From assembly GCF_030406725.1 (NCBI RefSeq), contig NZ_CP129107.1, positions 558,001 to 622,000 on the forward strand: a DNA stretch of 64,000 bases. Direction: 5' to 3'. Position numbers and translations under genes: made by a program. The stretch comes from Alteriqipengyuania flavescens (lineage in GTDB: Bacteria; Pseudomonadota; Alphaproteobacteria; Sphingomonadales; Sphingomonadaceae). The notes beneath the pieces were generated by a model that worked only from the letters and a program-made list of their open reading frames with translations, was not told the DNA's origin and did no database searches. How positions within the stretch are numbered: the first letter of the stretch is position 1; every line of letters starts with the position of its first letter. This document shows, piece after piece, positions 1 through 8,766 of the stretch.

Positions 1-726
1 GTCGTGATCGGCGACGAAATCCTCTCCGGCCGCACCCATGACAAGAACATCGCGCAAGTCGCCAGCTGGCTGCAGGTGCAGAACATCCGGCTCGCCGAAG
101 TGCGCGTGGTCCCCGATGTCGAGGATCGGATCGTCGAGGCGGTGAACGCCCTGCGCGAAGCGAACGACTATCTCTTCACCACCGGCGGCATCGGCCCGAC
201 GCATGACGATATCACTGTGGATGCCGTCGCCCGCGCGCTCGGCGTCGATGTGGTGGTCCACCCCGAAGCGCGCGCCATTCTGGAGCGGTATTATGCCGAC
301 AAGGGGGGCCTTAACGAAGGGCGCCTGCGCATGGCCCGCGTGCCCGAAGGCGGCGACCTCATCCCCAATCGCATGAGCGGGGCGCCGGGGATCAAGATCG
401 GCAACATCCACCTCATGGCCGGCGTCCCCCACATCACCGCCGGGATGCTCGACGCGCTGACCGGCACGCTGGAAGGCGGCGAGCCACTATTGTCCGAAAC
501 CATCGGCGGCTTCATTCCCGAAAGCGAAGTGTCGGACCTGCTGCGCGAAGTCGAAAAGGCGCACGAGCAATGCCAGATCGGCAGCTACCCCTTCTTCAAA
601 GAGGGCCGCGTCGGCGCCAATTTCGTGATCCGCAGCACCGATGCGGCGGAGCTCGCCCAATGCCTCGACGCGCTGTGCCAGGGCCTAAGCGAGGCCGGAT
701 GGGACTGGCAGCCGGGCGGGGTTTGA
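1..726 (+). CDS. CinA/MoaB-like molybdopterin-binding domain protein (5' partial)
   Basis: The reading frame is open from the first base, so the true start lies outside the window and the GTG at base 4 is probably an internal valine. The visible 241 codons begin at the conserved VVIGDEILSGRTHD motif and include TTGGIGPTHDD, both typical of the MoCF_biosynth (MoaB/Mog/CinA N-terminal) fold. Only this domain is present; there is no C-terminal nicotinamide-nucleotide deamidase domain, so it is the short CinA-like form. The family binds molybdopterin or ADP-ribose-type ligands; the exact substrate cannot be read here. It ends 81 bases before a degenerate sigma-factor gene. Confidence 0.85.
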   Translation, partial: VVIGDEILSGRTHDKNIAQVASWLQVQNIRLAEVRVVPDVEDRIVEAVNALREANDYLFTTGGIGPTHDDITVDAVARALGVDVVVHPEARAILERYYADKGGLNEGRLRMARVPEGGDLIPNRMSGAPGIKIGNIHLMAGVPHITAGMLDALTGTLEGGEPLLSETIGGFIPESEVSDLLREVEKAHEQCQIGSYPFFKEGRVGANFVIRSTDAAELAQCLDALCQGLSEAGWDWQPGGV

Positions 727-807
727 TACGCCCAATCGTTAAGACACTTACGCAAAAGCGTTTTTTTCTTAGCCCTGTCGCAGGTGGGGGAAACCGGTTC
801 ATCCGAC

Positions 808-1132
808 ATGGCGCAACGCCGCGCCGCCTTGGTGCGAGCGATGGACGGCGTCGCGCGCGGCGAGCGTGACTCGCTGAAAGTCGTATATGACGCCACCAGC
901 GCGAAACTGTTCGGCATCGTCTTGCGCCACTTGCGCGACCGCCGAAGGCAATGCCGCGCTGCGTCGGTGCATGGATGAACTGAAGCCGGATCATCGCCGC
1001 TGTATCCGCCTCGCCTTCTTCGACGGCTTGACCCACTCGCAGCTCGCCGAACGCCTCGGCATGCCGCTGGGCACGATGAAGAGCTGGATTCGCCGCGGGC
1101 TTCTTGGGCTGAAAGGGTGTCTCGGTGGCTGA
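808..1132 (+). pseudogene. ECF sigma factor gene with large internal deletion and frameshift
   Basis: From ATG 808 the frame encodes the N-terminal start of an ECF sigma factor (about 45 residues, through LFGIVLRHLRDRR) and then runs into a stop at 976-978. A second frame picks up from about base 948 with LRRCMDEL and continues through LAFFDGLTHSQLAERLGMP and GTMKSWIRRGLLGLK, the region 4 helix-turn-helix, to the stop at 1132. Everything between, normally most of region 2 (-10 recognition and core binding) and the linker, roughly 80-90 codons, is missing and the two halves are out of frame. The gene overlaps the anti-sigma gene start by 8 bases, as intact pairs of this type do. It should not make a working sigma factor. 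Confidence 0.8.
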
Positions 1133-1886
1133 CGACCTGGCCGCCCTCTCACCCGAAGACGAACGCTTCGTCCGCGCGGGCGAATTGTCGCTCGGCGTCT
1201 TCGAGGGCGAGGAACTGGCTGCGGCCAGACGCGACCAGTTGGCCGATCCGGATTTCGCTGCTGCCGTCACCTGGTGGGCCAATCGTCTGGGCACGATGGC
1301 GGAACAAGCTGCTGCGATGTCGCCTGGCGCAGGCGTCTGGCGAGCGATCGAGCAGCGTCTCGATGCGCGCCGATCGGGCTACACTCCAGTCAGCATGTCG
1401 GAGACGTCTTCGTCACGGACGGCTGGCTGGAGCGTGGCGCTTGCCGTAGGCGGCGCAGGCCTGGCCGCCGCTGCGCTTGCCCTGTTCCTCGCTACGCCGC
1501 GACCAGCTGCTGTCGGCCCTGCCGTGGAGCCGACGCAAAGCCGGCGCGGACCGCAGCTCGTCGCGCAGCTCAGCGACGAGAGCGGTTCCCTCGGCATCGC
1601 CAGCGTCATCGACCCGTCGGCAGAGCGGCTGGCGCTCAAGATCCGCGGCTTCGAGCCGGGGCCTGAACAATCGCCTGAATTGTGGGTCGTCCCCGAAGGC
1701 GGCGCGCCGGTCTCTCTCGGCCTGATCCCGGCAAGCGGCGAGTTCGAGCGCGATCTCTCTGCCGAAGAGCACGCCTTGCTGGTCGAAGGTGCAACGCTCG
1801 CCGTGACCATCGAGCAACGCGGCGGGGCGCCCCATGATGCGCCGTCGCCCCCGATCCTCGTTGCCGGACCGCTCGACCAGGTCTGA
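1125..1886 (+). CDS. RskA-family anti-sigma factor
   Basis: A 253-residue protein starting at GTG 1125, inside the end of the sigma-factor remnant. The N-terminal ~90 residues are the cytoplasmic anti-sigma region, a single membrane segment lies at about 102-123 (WSVALAVGGAGLAAAALALF), and the rest is the periplasmic RskA (anti-sigma-K) domain, with motifs such as ELWVVPEGGAPVSLGLI. The family holds an ECF sigma factor at the membrane. Here the partner gene is broken, so the protein may be an orphan or control another sigma factor. The reading frame itself is intact. Confidence 0.85.
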   Translation: MADDLAALSPEDERFVRAGELSLGVFEGEELAAARRDQLADPDFAAAVTWWANRLGTMAEQAAAMSPGAGVWRAIEQRLDARRSGYTPVSMSETSSSRTAGWSVALAVGGAGLAAAALALFLATPRPAAVGPAVEPTQSRRGPQLVAQLSDESGSLGIASVIDPSAERLALKIRGFEPGPEQSPELWVVPEGGAPVSLGLIPASGEFERDLSAEEHALLVEGATLAVTIEQRGGAPHDAPSPPILVAGPLDQV

Positions 1887-2132
1887 TATTTTCCGCAGCA
1901 ATTCAAAAGGCTGCGACTTCCACGCAAATTCTTTCCCGTTCCGCGGCATCCAGTCGGCAGATCCTGCGTAGCTGCTTGCGTCATCCGCTGGATGGCAAGC
2001 CGTTGATGGGCGATCGTGGCGAGACGACAGGGTAATGGACCGGGTGCAACCCGGCGCCGCCCTCTCCAAAGCCGGACGGGAATGATCGACGATTACCGGC
2101 TTCTGATCCGCATTTTCGGAAGAGGGAAGAAT

Positions 2133-2429
2133 ATGTCGAATTTCAACACACGTTTCGCCGCAGCCCTGCTAGTCGACACCGCCTCGCTCGGCTTCGCCAC
2201 CACAGCCGGCGCAGAGGAAATCGATGGCGACGGCGGTTATGAGTGCGTCCTCAACAACGACACGGCGATGTCCAACACCACCGCCACCGCTACGGCCCAC
2301 GGCGAAGACGCGCTGGCCTGCGGCGAAGACGCCCGGGTCGGCGACAACGCCTCGGTTTCGGCCGGCGTCGGTGTCGGTTTCAACAGCGGCGAAGTCGGCG
2401 CTCGCGGCGGCTTCCAGGTCGCCTGGTAA
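2133..2429 (+). CDS. small secreted protein, function unknown
   Basis: A 98-residue protein from ATG 2133, preceded by an AGAGGGAAG ribosome site. Residues 1 to about 27 look like a signal peptide ending at AGA-EE. The mature part is Ala/Gly/Asp/Thr-rich with short degenerate repeats (GEDALACGEDARVGDNASV) and two cysteines, and it ends in an aromatic residue. The repeats faintly recall head repeats of trimeric autotransporters, but the protein is far too short for that family and no function is claimed. It is followed by a strong terminator. Confidence 0.55.
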   Translation: MSNFNTRFAAALLVDTASLGFATTAGAEEIDGDGGYECVLNNDTAMSNTTATATAHGEDALACGEDARVGDNASVSAGVGVGFNSGEVGARGGFQVAW

Positions 2430-2463
2430 GTCCTACGGTTTCTTCCTGCGGATCAGGAAGGAC

Positions 2464-2506
2464 GGGGCCGGGTGACGCTCCCTTGGAAACCCGGCCCCGG
2501 TTTTTT
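2464..2506 (+). terminator. rho-independent terminator after the small secreted protein
   Basis: A 10-bp GC-rich stem (GGGGCCGGGT at 2464-2473 with ACCCGGCCCC at 2489-2498) is followed by GG and six T. It lies 35 bases after the stop codon of the secreted protein. Confidence 0.85.
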
Positions 2507-2529
2507 CGATCCACATGGAGGGAGTAACG

Positions 2530-2563
2530 AAAGGGGCCGGAGGATTTCTCCTCCGGCCCCTTT
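2530..2563. terminator. bidirectional terminator between convergent genes
   Basis: A perfect 15-bp inverted repeat (2530-2544 with 2549-2563) with a four-base loop starts and ends in AAA/TTT. It lies downstream of rplA (minus strand) and of the preceding plus-strand gene, so it probably ends rplK-rplA transcription and backs up the terminator at 2464. Confidence 0.8.
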
Positions 2564-2604
2564 CTTGTTCTCGTCGCGCTTGCGAGCGCGCAAGCAGCGA
2601 ATGA

Positions 2605-3306
2605 TTACGCGCCGGCGACTTCGCCGAGGTCGATCTTCAGGCCGGGGCCCATCGAGCTGGTCAACGTAACCTTGCGGACATACTTGCCTTTCGCGCCCGA
2701 CGGCTTCGCCTTCACGACCGCTTCGGTCAGCGCGTCGAAGTTCTTGCGCAGGTCTTCGTCCTTGAAGCTCATCTTGCCGATGCCGGAGTGGATGATGCCC
2801 ATCTTCTCGACGCGGTATTCGACCTGGCCGCCCTTGGCGTCCTTCACAGCCTGTTCCACGTTCGGGGTGACGGTGCCCAGTTTCGGGTTCGGCATCAGGC
2901 CCTTGGGGCCCAGCACCTTGCCGAGGCGGCCGACCACGGCCATCATGTCCGGCGTCGCGATCACGCGATCGTAATCGAGATTGCCGTTCTGCATGTCTTC
3001 CATGAGGTCTTCAGCACCGACCTTGTCGGCACCAGCGGCGGTGGCCTTGTCGGCATTGTCGCCACGGGCGAACACGGCGACGCGGACGTCCTTGCCCGTG
3101 CCGGCCGGCAGCGAGACCACGCCGCGGACCATCTGGTCGGCGTGACGCGGGTCGACGCCCAGGTTCATGGCGACTTCGACGCTTTCGTCGAACTTGGTGG
3201 TTTCGGCGATCTCGCGCAGCAGCGCGAAGGCTTCGTCCACGGTGTAGAACTTTTCGCTGTCGACCTTTTCGGCGACCATCTTCTGCTTCTTGGTCAGGGT
3301 AGCCAT
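2605..3306 (-). CDS. rplA: 50S ribosomal protein L1
   Basis: A 233-residue protein of the usual family length. It contains the L1 signatures [26 protein letters not shown] and [11 protein letters not shown]1 forms the mobile L1 stalk on 23S rRNA and in many bacteria represses its own mRNA. It is preceded by rplK by 4 bases, so the two are cotranscribed. No rplJ-rplL follows; a terminator closes the unit instead. Confidence 0.98.
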   Translation of the reverse strand: MATLTKKQKMVAEKVDSEKFYTVDEAFALLREIAETTKFDESVEVAMNLGVDPRHADQMVRGVVSLPAGTGKDVRVAVFARGDNADKATAAGADKVGAEDLMEDMQNGNLDYDRVIATPDMMAVVGRLGKVLGPKGLMPNPKLGTVTPNVEQAVKDAKGGQVEYRVEKMGIIHSGIGKMSFKDEDLRKNFDALTEAVVKAKPSGAKGKYVRKVTLTSSMGPGLKIDLGEVAGA

Positions 3307-3310
3307 GTCC

Positions 3311-3739
3311 TTAGCCCTCCACTTCGAGGCCCATCGAGCGCGCGGAGCCCTCGATGATCTTCATGGCCTGGTCGATGTCGTTCGCGTTGAGGTCCTTCAT
3401 CTTGGCCTCGGCGATTTCCTTGACGGCAGCGCGCGACACGGTGCCGGCGACGACCTTGCCCGGTTCCTTGGAACCCGACTTCAGCTTGGCAGCCTTCTTG
3501 AGGTAGAAGGATGCGGGCGGGGTCTTCGTCTCAAAGCTGAACGAACGGTCGGCATAGACGGTAATGACCGTCGGGATCGGGGCGCTCTTTTCCAAGTCCT
3601 GCGTCGCGGCGTTGAACGCCTTGCAGAATTCCATGATGTTGACGCCGCGCTGGCCCAGTGCCGGGCCGATAGGGGGTGACGGGTTGGCAGCGCCCGCGGG
3701 CACCTGCAGCTTGATATAGCCGTCGATCTTCTTGGCCAT
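3311..3739 (-). CDS. rplK: 50S ribosomal protein L11
   Basis: A 142-residue protein of standard length with the N-terminal signature [24 protein letters not shown] and the C-terminal rRNA-binding region ([25 protein letters not shown]). L11 binds the GTPase-associated centre of 23S rRNA and is needed for RelA activation. An AGGAGG-type ribosome site lies just upstream of the start. A 159-base gap with no recognisable gene separates it from nusG. Confidence 0.98.
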   Translation of the reverse strand: MAKKIDGYIKLQVPAGAANPSPPIGPALGQRGVNIMEFCKAFNAATQDLEKSAPIPTVITVYADRSFSFETKTPPASFYLKKAAKLKSGSKEPGKVVAGTVSRAAVKEIAEAKMKDLNANDIDQAMKIIEGSARSMGLEVEG

Positions 3740-3898
3740 GAGAGGCCTCCTTTCTCACTGTCGCCCGCCGCTTCCGCAAACGGGCTCATGGTAAGCGGTG
3801 CAAACGGCAGCCCGGAGACCGCCTCCCGCGTGGAATCGCCCGCCGTGTGGCAGGCGAAGCGGCGCCCCTAATCGACGGGACGCCGAAACGCAACCGGA

Positions 3899-4435
3899 TT
3901 ACTTGACCAGCTCGACCTGTTCGAAGTCGAGTTCCACCGGCGTCGCGCGACCGAAGATGGACACGCTGACCTTGACCTTGTTCTTGTCGAAGTCGAGCTC
4001 TTCCACCACGCCGTTGAAGCTGGCGAAGGGACCGTCCAAAACCTTGACCGCATCGCCGATCTCGTAATCGACGCTGATGTCCTTCTTGGGCGCGTTCTTG
4101 GCTTCTTCCACGCCGCCGAAATAGCGGGCGGCCTCGCGCTCCGAAATCGGTTGCGGCTTGTTGTTGTTGCCGAGGAAGCCGGTCACCTTGGGCGTGTTCT
4201 TGACCAGGTGGTAGATATCGTCGGTCATCTTGAGCTTGGCGAGCACATAGCCGGGCATGAACTTGCGTTCTGTCTGCACCTTCTTGCCGCGCTTGATCTC
4301 GGTCACGGTCTCGGTCGGGACCTCGACCTCCTCCACGCCTTCCTGCAGGCCCAGCCGCTCGGCCTCGGCGAGGATCGCGTCGCGCACCTTGTTCTCGAAG
4401 CCCGAATAGGCGTGGATGATGTACCAGCGGCTCAT
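3899..4435 (-). CDS. nusG: transcription termination/antitermination protein NusG
   Basis: A 178-residue protein: NGN domain from [13 protein letters not shown] to about residue 115 (with [11 protein letters not shown]), then a KOW domain ([19 protein letters not shown]). It binds RNA polymerase and couples it to Rho or the ribosome. The start at 4435 (MSRWYI) matches the family; a start three codons upstream would add a non-conserved MRQ. It follows secE, the conserved order. Confidence 0.97.
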   Translation of the reverse strand: MSRWYIIHAYSGFENKVRDAILAEAERLGLQEGVEEVEVPTETVTEIKRGKKVQTERKFMPGYVLAKLKMTDDIYHLVKNTPKVTGFLGNNNKPQPISEREAARYFGGVEEAKNAPKKDISVDYEIGDAVKVLDGPFASFNGVVEELDFDKNKVKVSVSIFGRATPVELDFEQVELVK

Positions 4436-4492
4436 CTGTCTCAAAATTCCCGTATGCGAATGAATTGGGTCAGGCTTCGGCGCGTCGGCCGA

Positions 4493-4708
4493 TCAGGCGA
4501 GGGTGAGGAGGAACTTCACCACCGCGCCGAACAGCGAATCGACGCCGAGGAAGAACAGCGACAGGATCACCACCATGATGCCGACGAAGATCGACATCTT
4601 CACCGTCTCCTCGCGCGAGGGCCAAACGATCTTGCGCGTTTCGGCCTGCACCTGGCGCATGAATTCGCCGGGGGTTACCTTCGGTTTGTCAGCCCTGTTG
4701 TCGGCCAT
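4493..4708 (-). CDS. secE: preprotein translocase subunit SecE
   Basis: A 71-residue, single-membrane-segment SecE. The amphipathic region with EFMRQVQAETRKIVWPSREET is the family signature and is followed by one transmembrane helix (about residues 40-65). It clamps SecY in the inner-membrane translocon. The start at 4708 (MADNRADK) gives the short alphaproteobacterial form. It is first in the secE-nusG-rplK-rplA series; the tRNA-Trp that often precedes secE lies 2.2 kb away, beyond an inserted symporter gene. Confidence 0.95.
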   Translation of the reverse strand: MADNRADKPKVTPGEFMRQVQAETRKIVWPSREETVKMSIFVGIMVVILSLFFLGVDSLFGAVVKFLLTLA

Positions 4709-4968
4709 GGCTCTCGCTGCCTTGCAAAGAAATTGTCGTTTTGCCTTTCGCCATAGGCTCCGCGCCGCCCCGGGCTGATCCGGGAGGGGCTTGGCTCCAA
4801 AATGTCGGAAGACGCCGCGCGATGTAGCGTGTGGATGCCCGCCTTGCAAGGATTGCGCGGCAACAGCCCTGCGCGTTTCGGCAGAAAAGCGGGACAAGCC
4901 CCTAGTCAGCGCCCGCCCGCGCCGATAGCAGGGCGGCAGGGACAAATTCTGGAGGGGACTTGCACGTA

Positions 4969-6492
4969 ATGGCAAGCACTGAGGCAGCAACATTCGACGA
5001 GCGCATGCTCGGCCCCGTCACCAACGTGGCGGATTTCATCTGGGGCGGAACGTGGGACGGGGCCGAAGTGCTGCCCTTCCCGCCGCTCGCCATCATCCTG
5101 CTGGGTGCGGGCCTGTGGTTCATGGTGGGCCTTCGTGCCTATCCGGTGACCAACCTCTGGCCGGCGCTGAAGGGCCTGTTCGCCGGGCGCAAGAGCGGCG
5201 GCGAGGGCGAGATTTCGCCGTTCGCAGCGCTTTCCACCGCACTGTCGGGCCAGGTCGGCACCGGTAACCTCGCCGGCGTTGCCACGGCGATCGCACTGGG
5301 CGGCCCGGGTGCGATCTTCTGGATGTGGATTACCGCCCTGTTCGGCATGGCGCTGGCCTTCGCCGAAGGCGCGCTCGCGATCCGCTACCGCGAAACCGCC
5401 AGCGACGGGACCAAGCGCGGCGGCCCGATGAGCTACATCATGATGGGTCTCGGCCCGAAATGGACCTGGCTCGCGATCTTCTTCTGCATCGGCACGCTCA
5501 TCAGCGGCCTCGTGACCGGCAACGCCATCCAGGCGAACGCGGTGGCGGACGGGCTGAACGAATTGTTCGGGATCGAGGAATGGCTCGGCGGGCTGATCGT
5601 CGCGATCCTCGTCTTCATCGTCATCATCGGCGGGATCAAGTCGATCGGCAATGTCGCGGAAAAGGTCGTGCCGGTGATGGCCGCTGCCTATATCGTGATG
5701 GCGATCATCGCGATCCTGCTCAACATTCAGGACATCCCGGAAACCTTCAGCCGCATCTTCAACGGCGCGTTCAATCCGCAGGCGGCGAGCGGCGGCTTCG
5801 TGGGCGCGGCGGTGATCCTGGCCATCCGTGCCGGTGTCGCCCGCGGCCTGTTCTCGAACGAGGCGGGCCAGGGTTCGACCCCGATCGCGCACGCCGTGGC
5901 GCAGACGGACGATCCGCAGTTCCAGGGCCGGATGGCGATGCTGGGCACCTTCATCGACACGATCGTGATCTGCACCATGACCGCGCTGGTCATCCTGACG
6001 GTGGAAGGCAACTTCACCCACAACGGCCAGCCGGTGCTGCACGCATGGCAGGCCGACCTCGACGGGTTCGCAGTGACGAGCGGCGCGTTTGCCGCGGCCT
6101 TCCCGTTCGAGATCGCCGCGGTCCCGCTCGGCACGCTGATCGCCAGCGTGGCGCTGCTATTGTTCGTCTTCACCACCTTGCTGACGTGGAGCTATTACGG
6201 CGAACGCGCGATCACCTTCATCTACGACCGGTTCCCCGGCTCGACGCTGAAGGGCGAGAAGGTGCTGCACATGGGCTGGCGCGTTTTGTGGTGCGTCGGC
6301 ATCTTCGTGGGTGCGAGCCGCGAAAGCGACCTCATCTGGCGCATGGGCGATATCGCCAACGCGTTGATGGTGGTGCCCAACCTGCTGGCCCTGCTGCTGC
6401 TGTCGGGCGTGGTGTTCGCGCTGGCCCGCGGGGAAAAGACCGCCGGCAAGACCTTCACCGCCGAAACGCCGGAAGAGCCGAACGAGTACTAG
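4969..6492 (+). CDS. alanine/glycine:cation symporter (AGCS) family protein
   Basis: A 507-residue polytopic membrane protein with about ten hydrophobic segments. The family motifs GQVGTGNLAGVATAIALGG, GGPMSYIMMGLG and FSNEAGQGSTPIAHA identify the AGCS sodium/alanine or glycine symporters (AlsT/DagA type). The ATG at 4969 has GGAGGGG 12 bases upstream; the TTG at 4960 is too close to that site. The gene is monocistronic, divergent from secE and closed by a terminator. The exact amino acid carried cannot be told from the sequence. Confidence 0.93.
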   Translation: MASTEAATFDERMLGPVTNVADFIWGGTWDGAEVLPFPPLAIILLGAGLWFMVGLRAYPVTNLWPALKGLFAGRKSGGEGEISPFAALSTALSGQVGTGNLAGVATAIALGGPGAIFWMWITALFGMALAFAEGALAIRYRETASDGTKRGGPMSYIMMGLGPKWTWLAIFFCIGTLISGLVTGNAIQANAVADGLNELFGIEEWLGGLIVAILVFIVIIGGIKSIGNVAEKVVPVMAAAYIVMAIIAILLNIQDIPETFSRIFNGAFNPQAASGGFVGAAVILAIRAGVARGLFSNEAGQGSTPIAHAVAQTDDPQFQGRMAMLGTFIDTIVICTMTALVILTVEGNFTHNGQPVLHAWQADLDGFAVTSGAFAAAFPFEIAAVPLGTLIASVALLLFVFTTLLTWSYYGERAITFIYDRFPGSTLKGEKVLHMGWRVLWCVGIFVGASRESDLIWRMGDIANALMVVPNLLALLLLSGVVFALARGEKTAGKTFTAETPEEPNEY

Positions 6493-6516
6493 GCCCGGCG
6501 CGCCTTTCAGGCACGA

Positions 6517-6553
6517 AAAGGGGGCCGGTCGCGCAGTGCGGCCGGCCCCCTTT
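6517..6553 (+). terminator. terminator between the AGCS symporter and a convergent small gene
   Basis: A 12-bp stem, AAAGGGGGCCGG (6517-6528) with CCGGCCCCCTTT (6542-6553), carries A and T runs on its flanks and can work in both directions. It lies between the symporter stop (6492) and the convergent 50-residue gene (stop 6577). Confidence 0.8.
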
Positions 6554-6576
6554 GTCGTGATTCTTGAAGTTTCAGG

Positions 6577-6729
6577 TCAGCGCATGCCGAAGAGGCGCGA
6601 GAAGATACCGCGCGGTTCCTCCATCGGCTGGATTTTGCCGTACATGTAATCGCGCAGTATCGGGTCCTGATGCGCGCGCGGCTGGGTCCAGCTGTCGGGC
6701 CTGCTGCTCTTGAAGCTGAATGCTGACAT
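6577..6729 (-). CDS. small conserved hypothetical protein (50 aa)
   Basis: From ATG 6729 the minus strand encodes 50 residues: an aromatic/polar N-terminus (MSAFSFKSSRPDSW), a Tyr/Arg middle (LRDYMYGKIQPMEEP) and the end RGIFSRLFGMR. The start has an AGGGAAGGA ribosome site 6 bases upstream and a convergent terminator follows the stop. I believe very similar short proteins occur in related Erythrobacter-type genomes, but that is memory, not a search. No membrane segment or known motif is present and the function is unknown. Confidence 0.6.
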   Translation of the reverse strand: MSAFSFKSSRPDSWTQPRAHQDPILRDYMYGKIQPMEEPRGIFSRLFGMR

Positions 6730-6919
6730 CGGAAGTCCTTCCCTGTTTGCCAATCCGCTCCGTCCGGAAGATCAAATGCACGGGACTCCACGCAGGTTCC
6801 CCGCAAGACATGCTTCACCATGGCGCGAAGGCCCAGCTTAACCATCGCAGGCCGCTGAAATGGCGGGAGGGAGGACATCGCAGAAAATTTCGGGAAACGA
6901 GGCGTTTAGCCTGGCGGCC

Positions 6920-6995
6920 TGGCAGGGGTGACAGGATTCGAACCCGTGGCCCTCGGTTTTGGAGACCGATGCTCTACCAACTGAGCTACACCCCT
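6920..6995 (-). tRNA. tRNA-Trp (CCA anticodon)
   Basis: The minus strand folds as a 76-nt tRNA with acceptor AGGGGTG/CACCCCT, D-arm GCTCAGTTGGTAGAGC, anticodon loop CTCCAAA (anticodon CCA) and T-loop TTCGAAT, and it encodes its own 3' CCA. In many bacteria this gene is directly upstream of secE; here the AGCS symporter and a 50-residue gene lie between. Confidence 0.97.
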
Positions 6996-7139
6996 GCGTG
7001 GCCGGGCTGTGCCTCTAGTCACTGGCGGCGATGCTGGCAAGCGCCCTTCTGCCCTGCCCCTTCTGCCCTGCGCCCCAATGCCATGCACGACGCGCCGCCC
7101 TTCCCCTGCCCGCGCCAATGGACTAGCGCGGCAAGAGCG

Positions 7140-7850
7140 ATGCACGCCCCCACGCCGCCCCTCATCCCTTCGCGGGTCCTGCTGCTGGCCTACCGCAGCG
7201 GTATCTTCCCCATGTCGGACGACCGCGAGGACAGCGAGGTGTTCTGGGTCGAACCGCGCAAGCGGGCGATCCTGCCGCTGGACGGCTTCCGCTGTTCGAA
7301 GAGTCTTGCCAAGACCATCCGGCAGGACAGGTTCCGCGTCACCTGCAACACGGCGTTTGCCCAAGTGGTGCGCGAATGCGCGGAGCCGCGGCCCGATCAT
7401 CCGGGCAGCTGGATCAGCCACCGCATCGAGGCGAGCTATGTCGCGCTGCACATGGAAGGCCATGCGCATTCGATCGAATGCTGGCAGGATTTCGAAGGCG
7501 AGGAAAAACTGGTCGGGGGGCTCTACGGCGTGGGCTTCGACCGGGTGTTCTGCGGCGAGAGCATGTTCAGCCGCGCGTCCAATGCCAGCAAGGTCGCGCT
7601 GGCGTGGCTGGTGGCGAGCCTGAATGCAGCGGGCGCGGCGGTGCTCGATTGCCAGTTCATGACCGACCACCTCGCCTCGCTGGGCGCGATCGAAATGCCG
7701 CAGGCGGAGTACCTGGCGCTGATCGAGGCGGCGCGCGACGGCGAGCCCGCGCATTTGCCGCAAGGCTATGCCTCGTTGCTCTCCGCAGCCGGTTCGTCTG
7801 CTTCCTCGCCCGGGAAGCTCATCGCGCATTCCTTGAGCCAGACGTCGTAG
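7140..7850 (+). CDS. aat: leucyl/phenylalanyl-tRNA--protein transferase
   Basis: A 236-residue enzyme that transfers Leu or Phe from tRNA to proteins with N-terminal Lys or Arg, marking them for the ClpS/ClpAP N-degron pathway. Family motifs: AYRSGIFPMSDD, WVEPRKRAILPLD, TWISHRIEASY-type (SWISHRIEASYVALH), GGLYGVGFDRVFCGESMFS and DCQFMTDHLASLGA. ATG 7140 places the SRVLLLAYRSGIFPM core at the normal distance; an in-frame ATG at 7083 is possible. The last 85 bases overlap the 3' end of the convergent DUF2155 gene, so the Ser-rich C-terminal tail is constrained by both strands. Confidence 0.95.
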   Translation: MHAPTPPLIPSRVLLLAYRSGIFPMSDDREDSEVFWVEPRKRAILPLDGFRCSKSLAKTIRQDRFRVTCNTAFAQVVRECAEPRPDHPGSWISHRIEASYVALHMEGHAHSIECWQDFEGEEKLVGGLYGVGFDRVFCGESMFSRASNASKVALAWLVASLNAAGAAVLDCQFMTDHLASLGAIEMPQAEYLALIEAARDGEPAHLPQGYASLLSAAGSSASSPGKLIAHSLSQTS

Positions 7851-8320
7851 ATCGGGTGCTCGACCACGTTCACGGACGGCGATTCCTTGAACAGCCAGCC
7901 GGAAAAGACCCGCTGCCATTCCAGGTCCTCGCCGATGTCCTGCCGCTGCTGGACCGCGACCTGCACGAAAGCGGCGGTCTGGGTGGGCATTTCCCACGGC
8001 GGGCTTTTTTCGCAAGTGGACAGGCGCACCACGACATTGCCGATGCGCTTCGCCTCGCCAGGCTTGATCTCGATCTCGCGGCTGACGTTGTTGCGCTTGT
8101 TAAGCAGGCCGAGCGTCGCGACGCGCTCCTCGCGCGGGGTGCCAAGGCTTTCCGCGTCTTCGACGGCTTCGGGTTCCTCGCTCTGCGCGAATTCTTCTGG
8201 GACTTCAGTCGCTTCCTCGGTCGGCGTGGCATCGGGCTCGCCGCTTCCGCAGGCGGCCAGCTGCAGCAGCAGCGCGGCCGCGCAGGCAGCGCTACGCCCG
8301 GTCACGCGTCGGGCGTCCAC
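7766..8320 (-). CDS. DUF2155 domain lipoprotein
   Basis: A 184-residue protein with a lipoprotein signal (hydrophobic stretch then LAAC, lipid cysteine at about 24), an acidic Glu/Pro spacer, and a C-terminal DUF2155 domain (GLLNKRNNVSREIEIKPGEAKRIG ... FSGWLFKESPSVNVVEHPIYDVWLKEC). The role of the domain is not known, but it commonly neighbours the NDUFA12-like gene in alphaproteobacteria, as here. Its start overlaps the upstream NDUFA12 gene by 19 bases and its 3' end overlaps aat on the other strand. Confidence 0.88.
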   Translation of the reverse strand: MDARRVTGRSAACAAALLLQLAACGSGEPDATPTEEATEVPEEFAQSEEPEAVEDAESLGTPREERVATLGLLNKRNNVSREIEIKPGEAKRIGNVVVRLSTCEKSPPWEMPTQTAAFVQVAVQQRQDIGEDLEWQRVFSGWLFKESPSVNVVEHPIYDVWLKECAMSFPGEEADEPAAESNEA

Positions 8321-8718
8321 GCTTCATAGGCGCCGCGCGCCGGCGCAGCCTTGCCGCCGCGCTGCAATGCGCCCTGCGGCAGATATGCCGTGTCGGTGCC
8401 GGTCGCGTTGGGGGAATAGTCCGCTTCCCAGATGCGCGGCGGTGGCAGGTTGCTTTCCGGCACGTCGTCGAACGCGCCGTGCAGCCAGCCATGCCATTCG
8501 GCGGGCACATTGCTGGCATCGTTGTTGCCTTCGTAGATGACCCAGCGCCGCTCGTCCCCGATGTAGGAGCCAATCGTGTTCTCGCGCTTGTTCTTCGCGC
8601 GGTAATAGGTGTTGCCGGCGGCATCGGTGCCGACCTTTTCGCCGCGCCGCATGGTGAACAGGCTGGTGCCGATCGTGGCGCCGTTCCACCAGGTGAAGAT
8701 CTTGCCGAGAATGGACAT
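8302..8718 (-). CDS. NADH:ubiquinone oxidoreductase NDUFA12-family subunit
   Basis: A 138-residue protein of the NDUFA12/B17.2 family, an accessory subunit of respiratory complex I in mitochondria and alphaproteobacteria. Signatures: FTWWNGATIGTSLFTMRRGEKVGTD, YYRAKN, RRWVIYEG, and VPAEWHGWLHG. The start at 8718 (MSILGKIF) fits homologues; the frame is open 12 codons further. It acts on the cytoplasmic side of complex I at the inner membrane. Confidence 0.93.
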   Translation of the reverse strand: MSILGKIFTWWNGATIGTSLFTMRRGEKVGTDAAGNTYYRAKNKRENTIGSYIGDERRWVIYEGNNDASNVPAEWHGWLHGAFDDVPESNLPPPRIWEADYSPNATGTDTAYLPQGALQRGGKAAPARGAYEAWTPDA

Positions 8719-8766
8719 GCGCGCTCCGTTACCCCGCGTGACGGCGGCCTGCAAGCAAGGTTTCCC

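Noticed and set aside
2133-2429. Trimeric autotransporter adhesin
   Set aside because: The repeats are vaguely similar, but the protein has 98 residues and no membrane anchor domain of that family.
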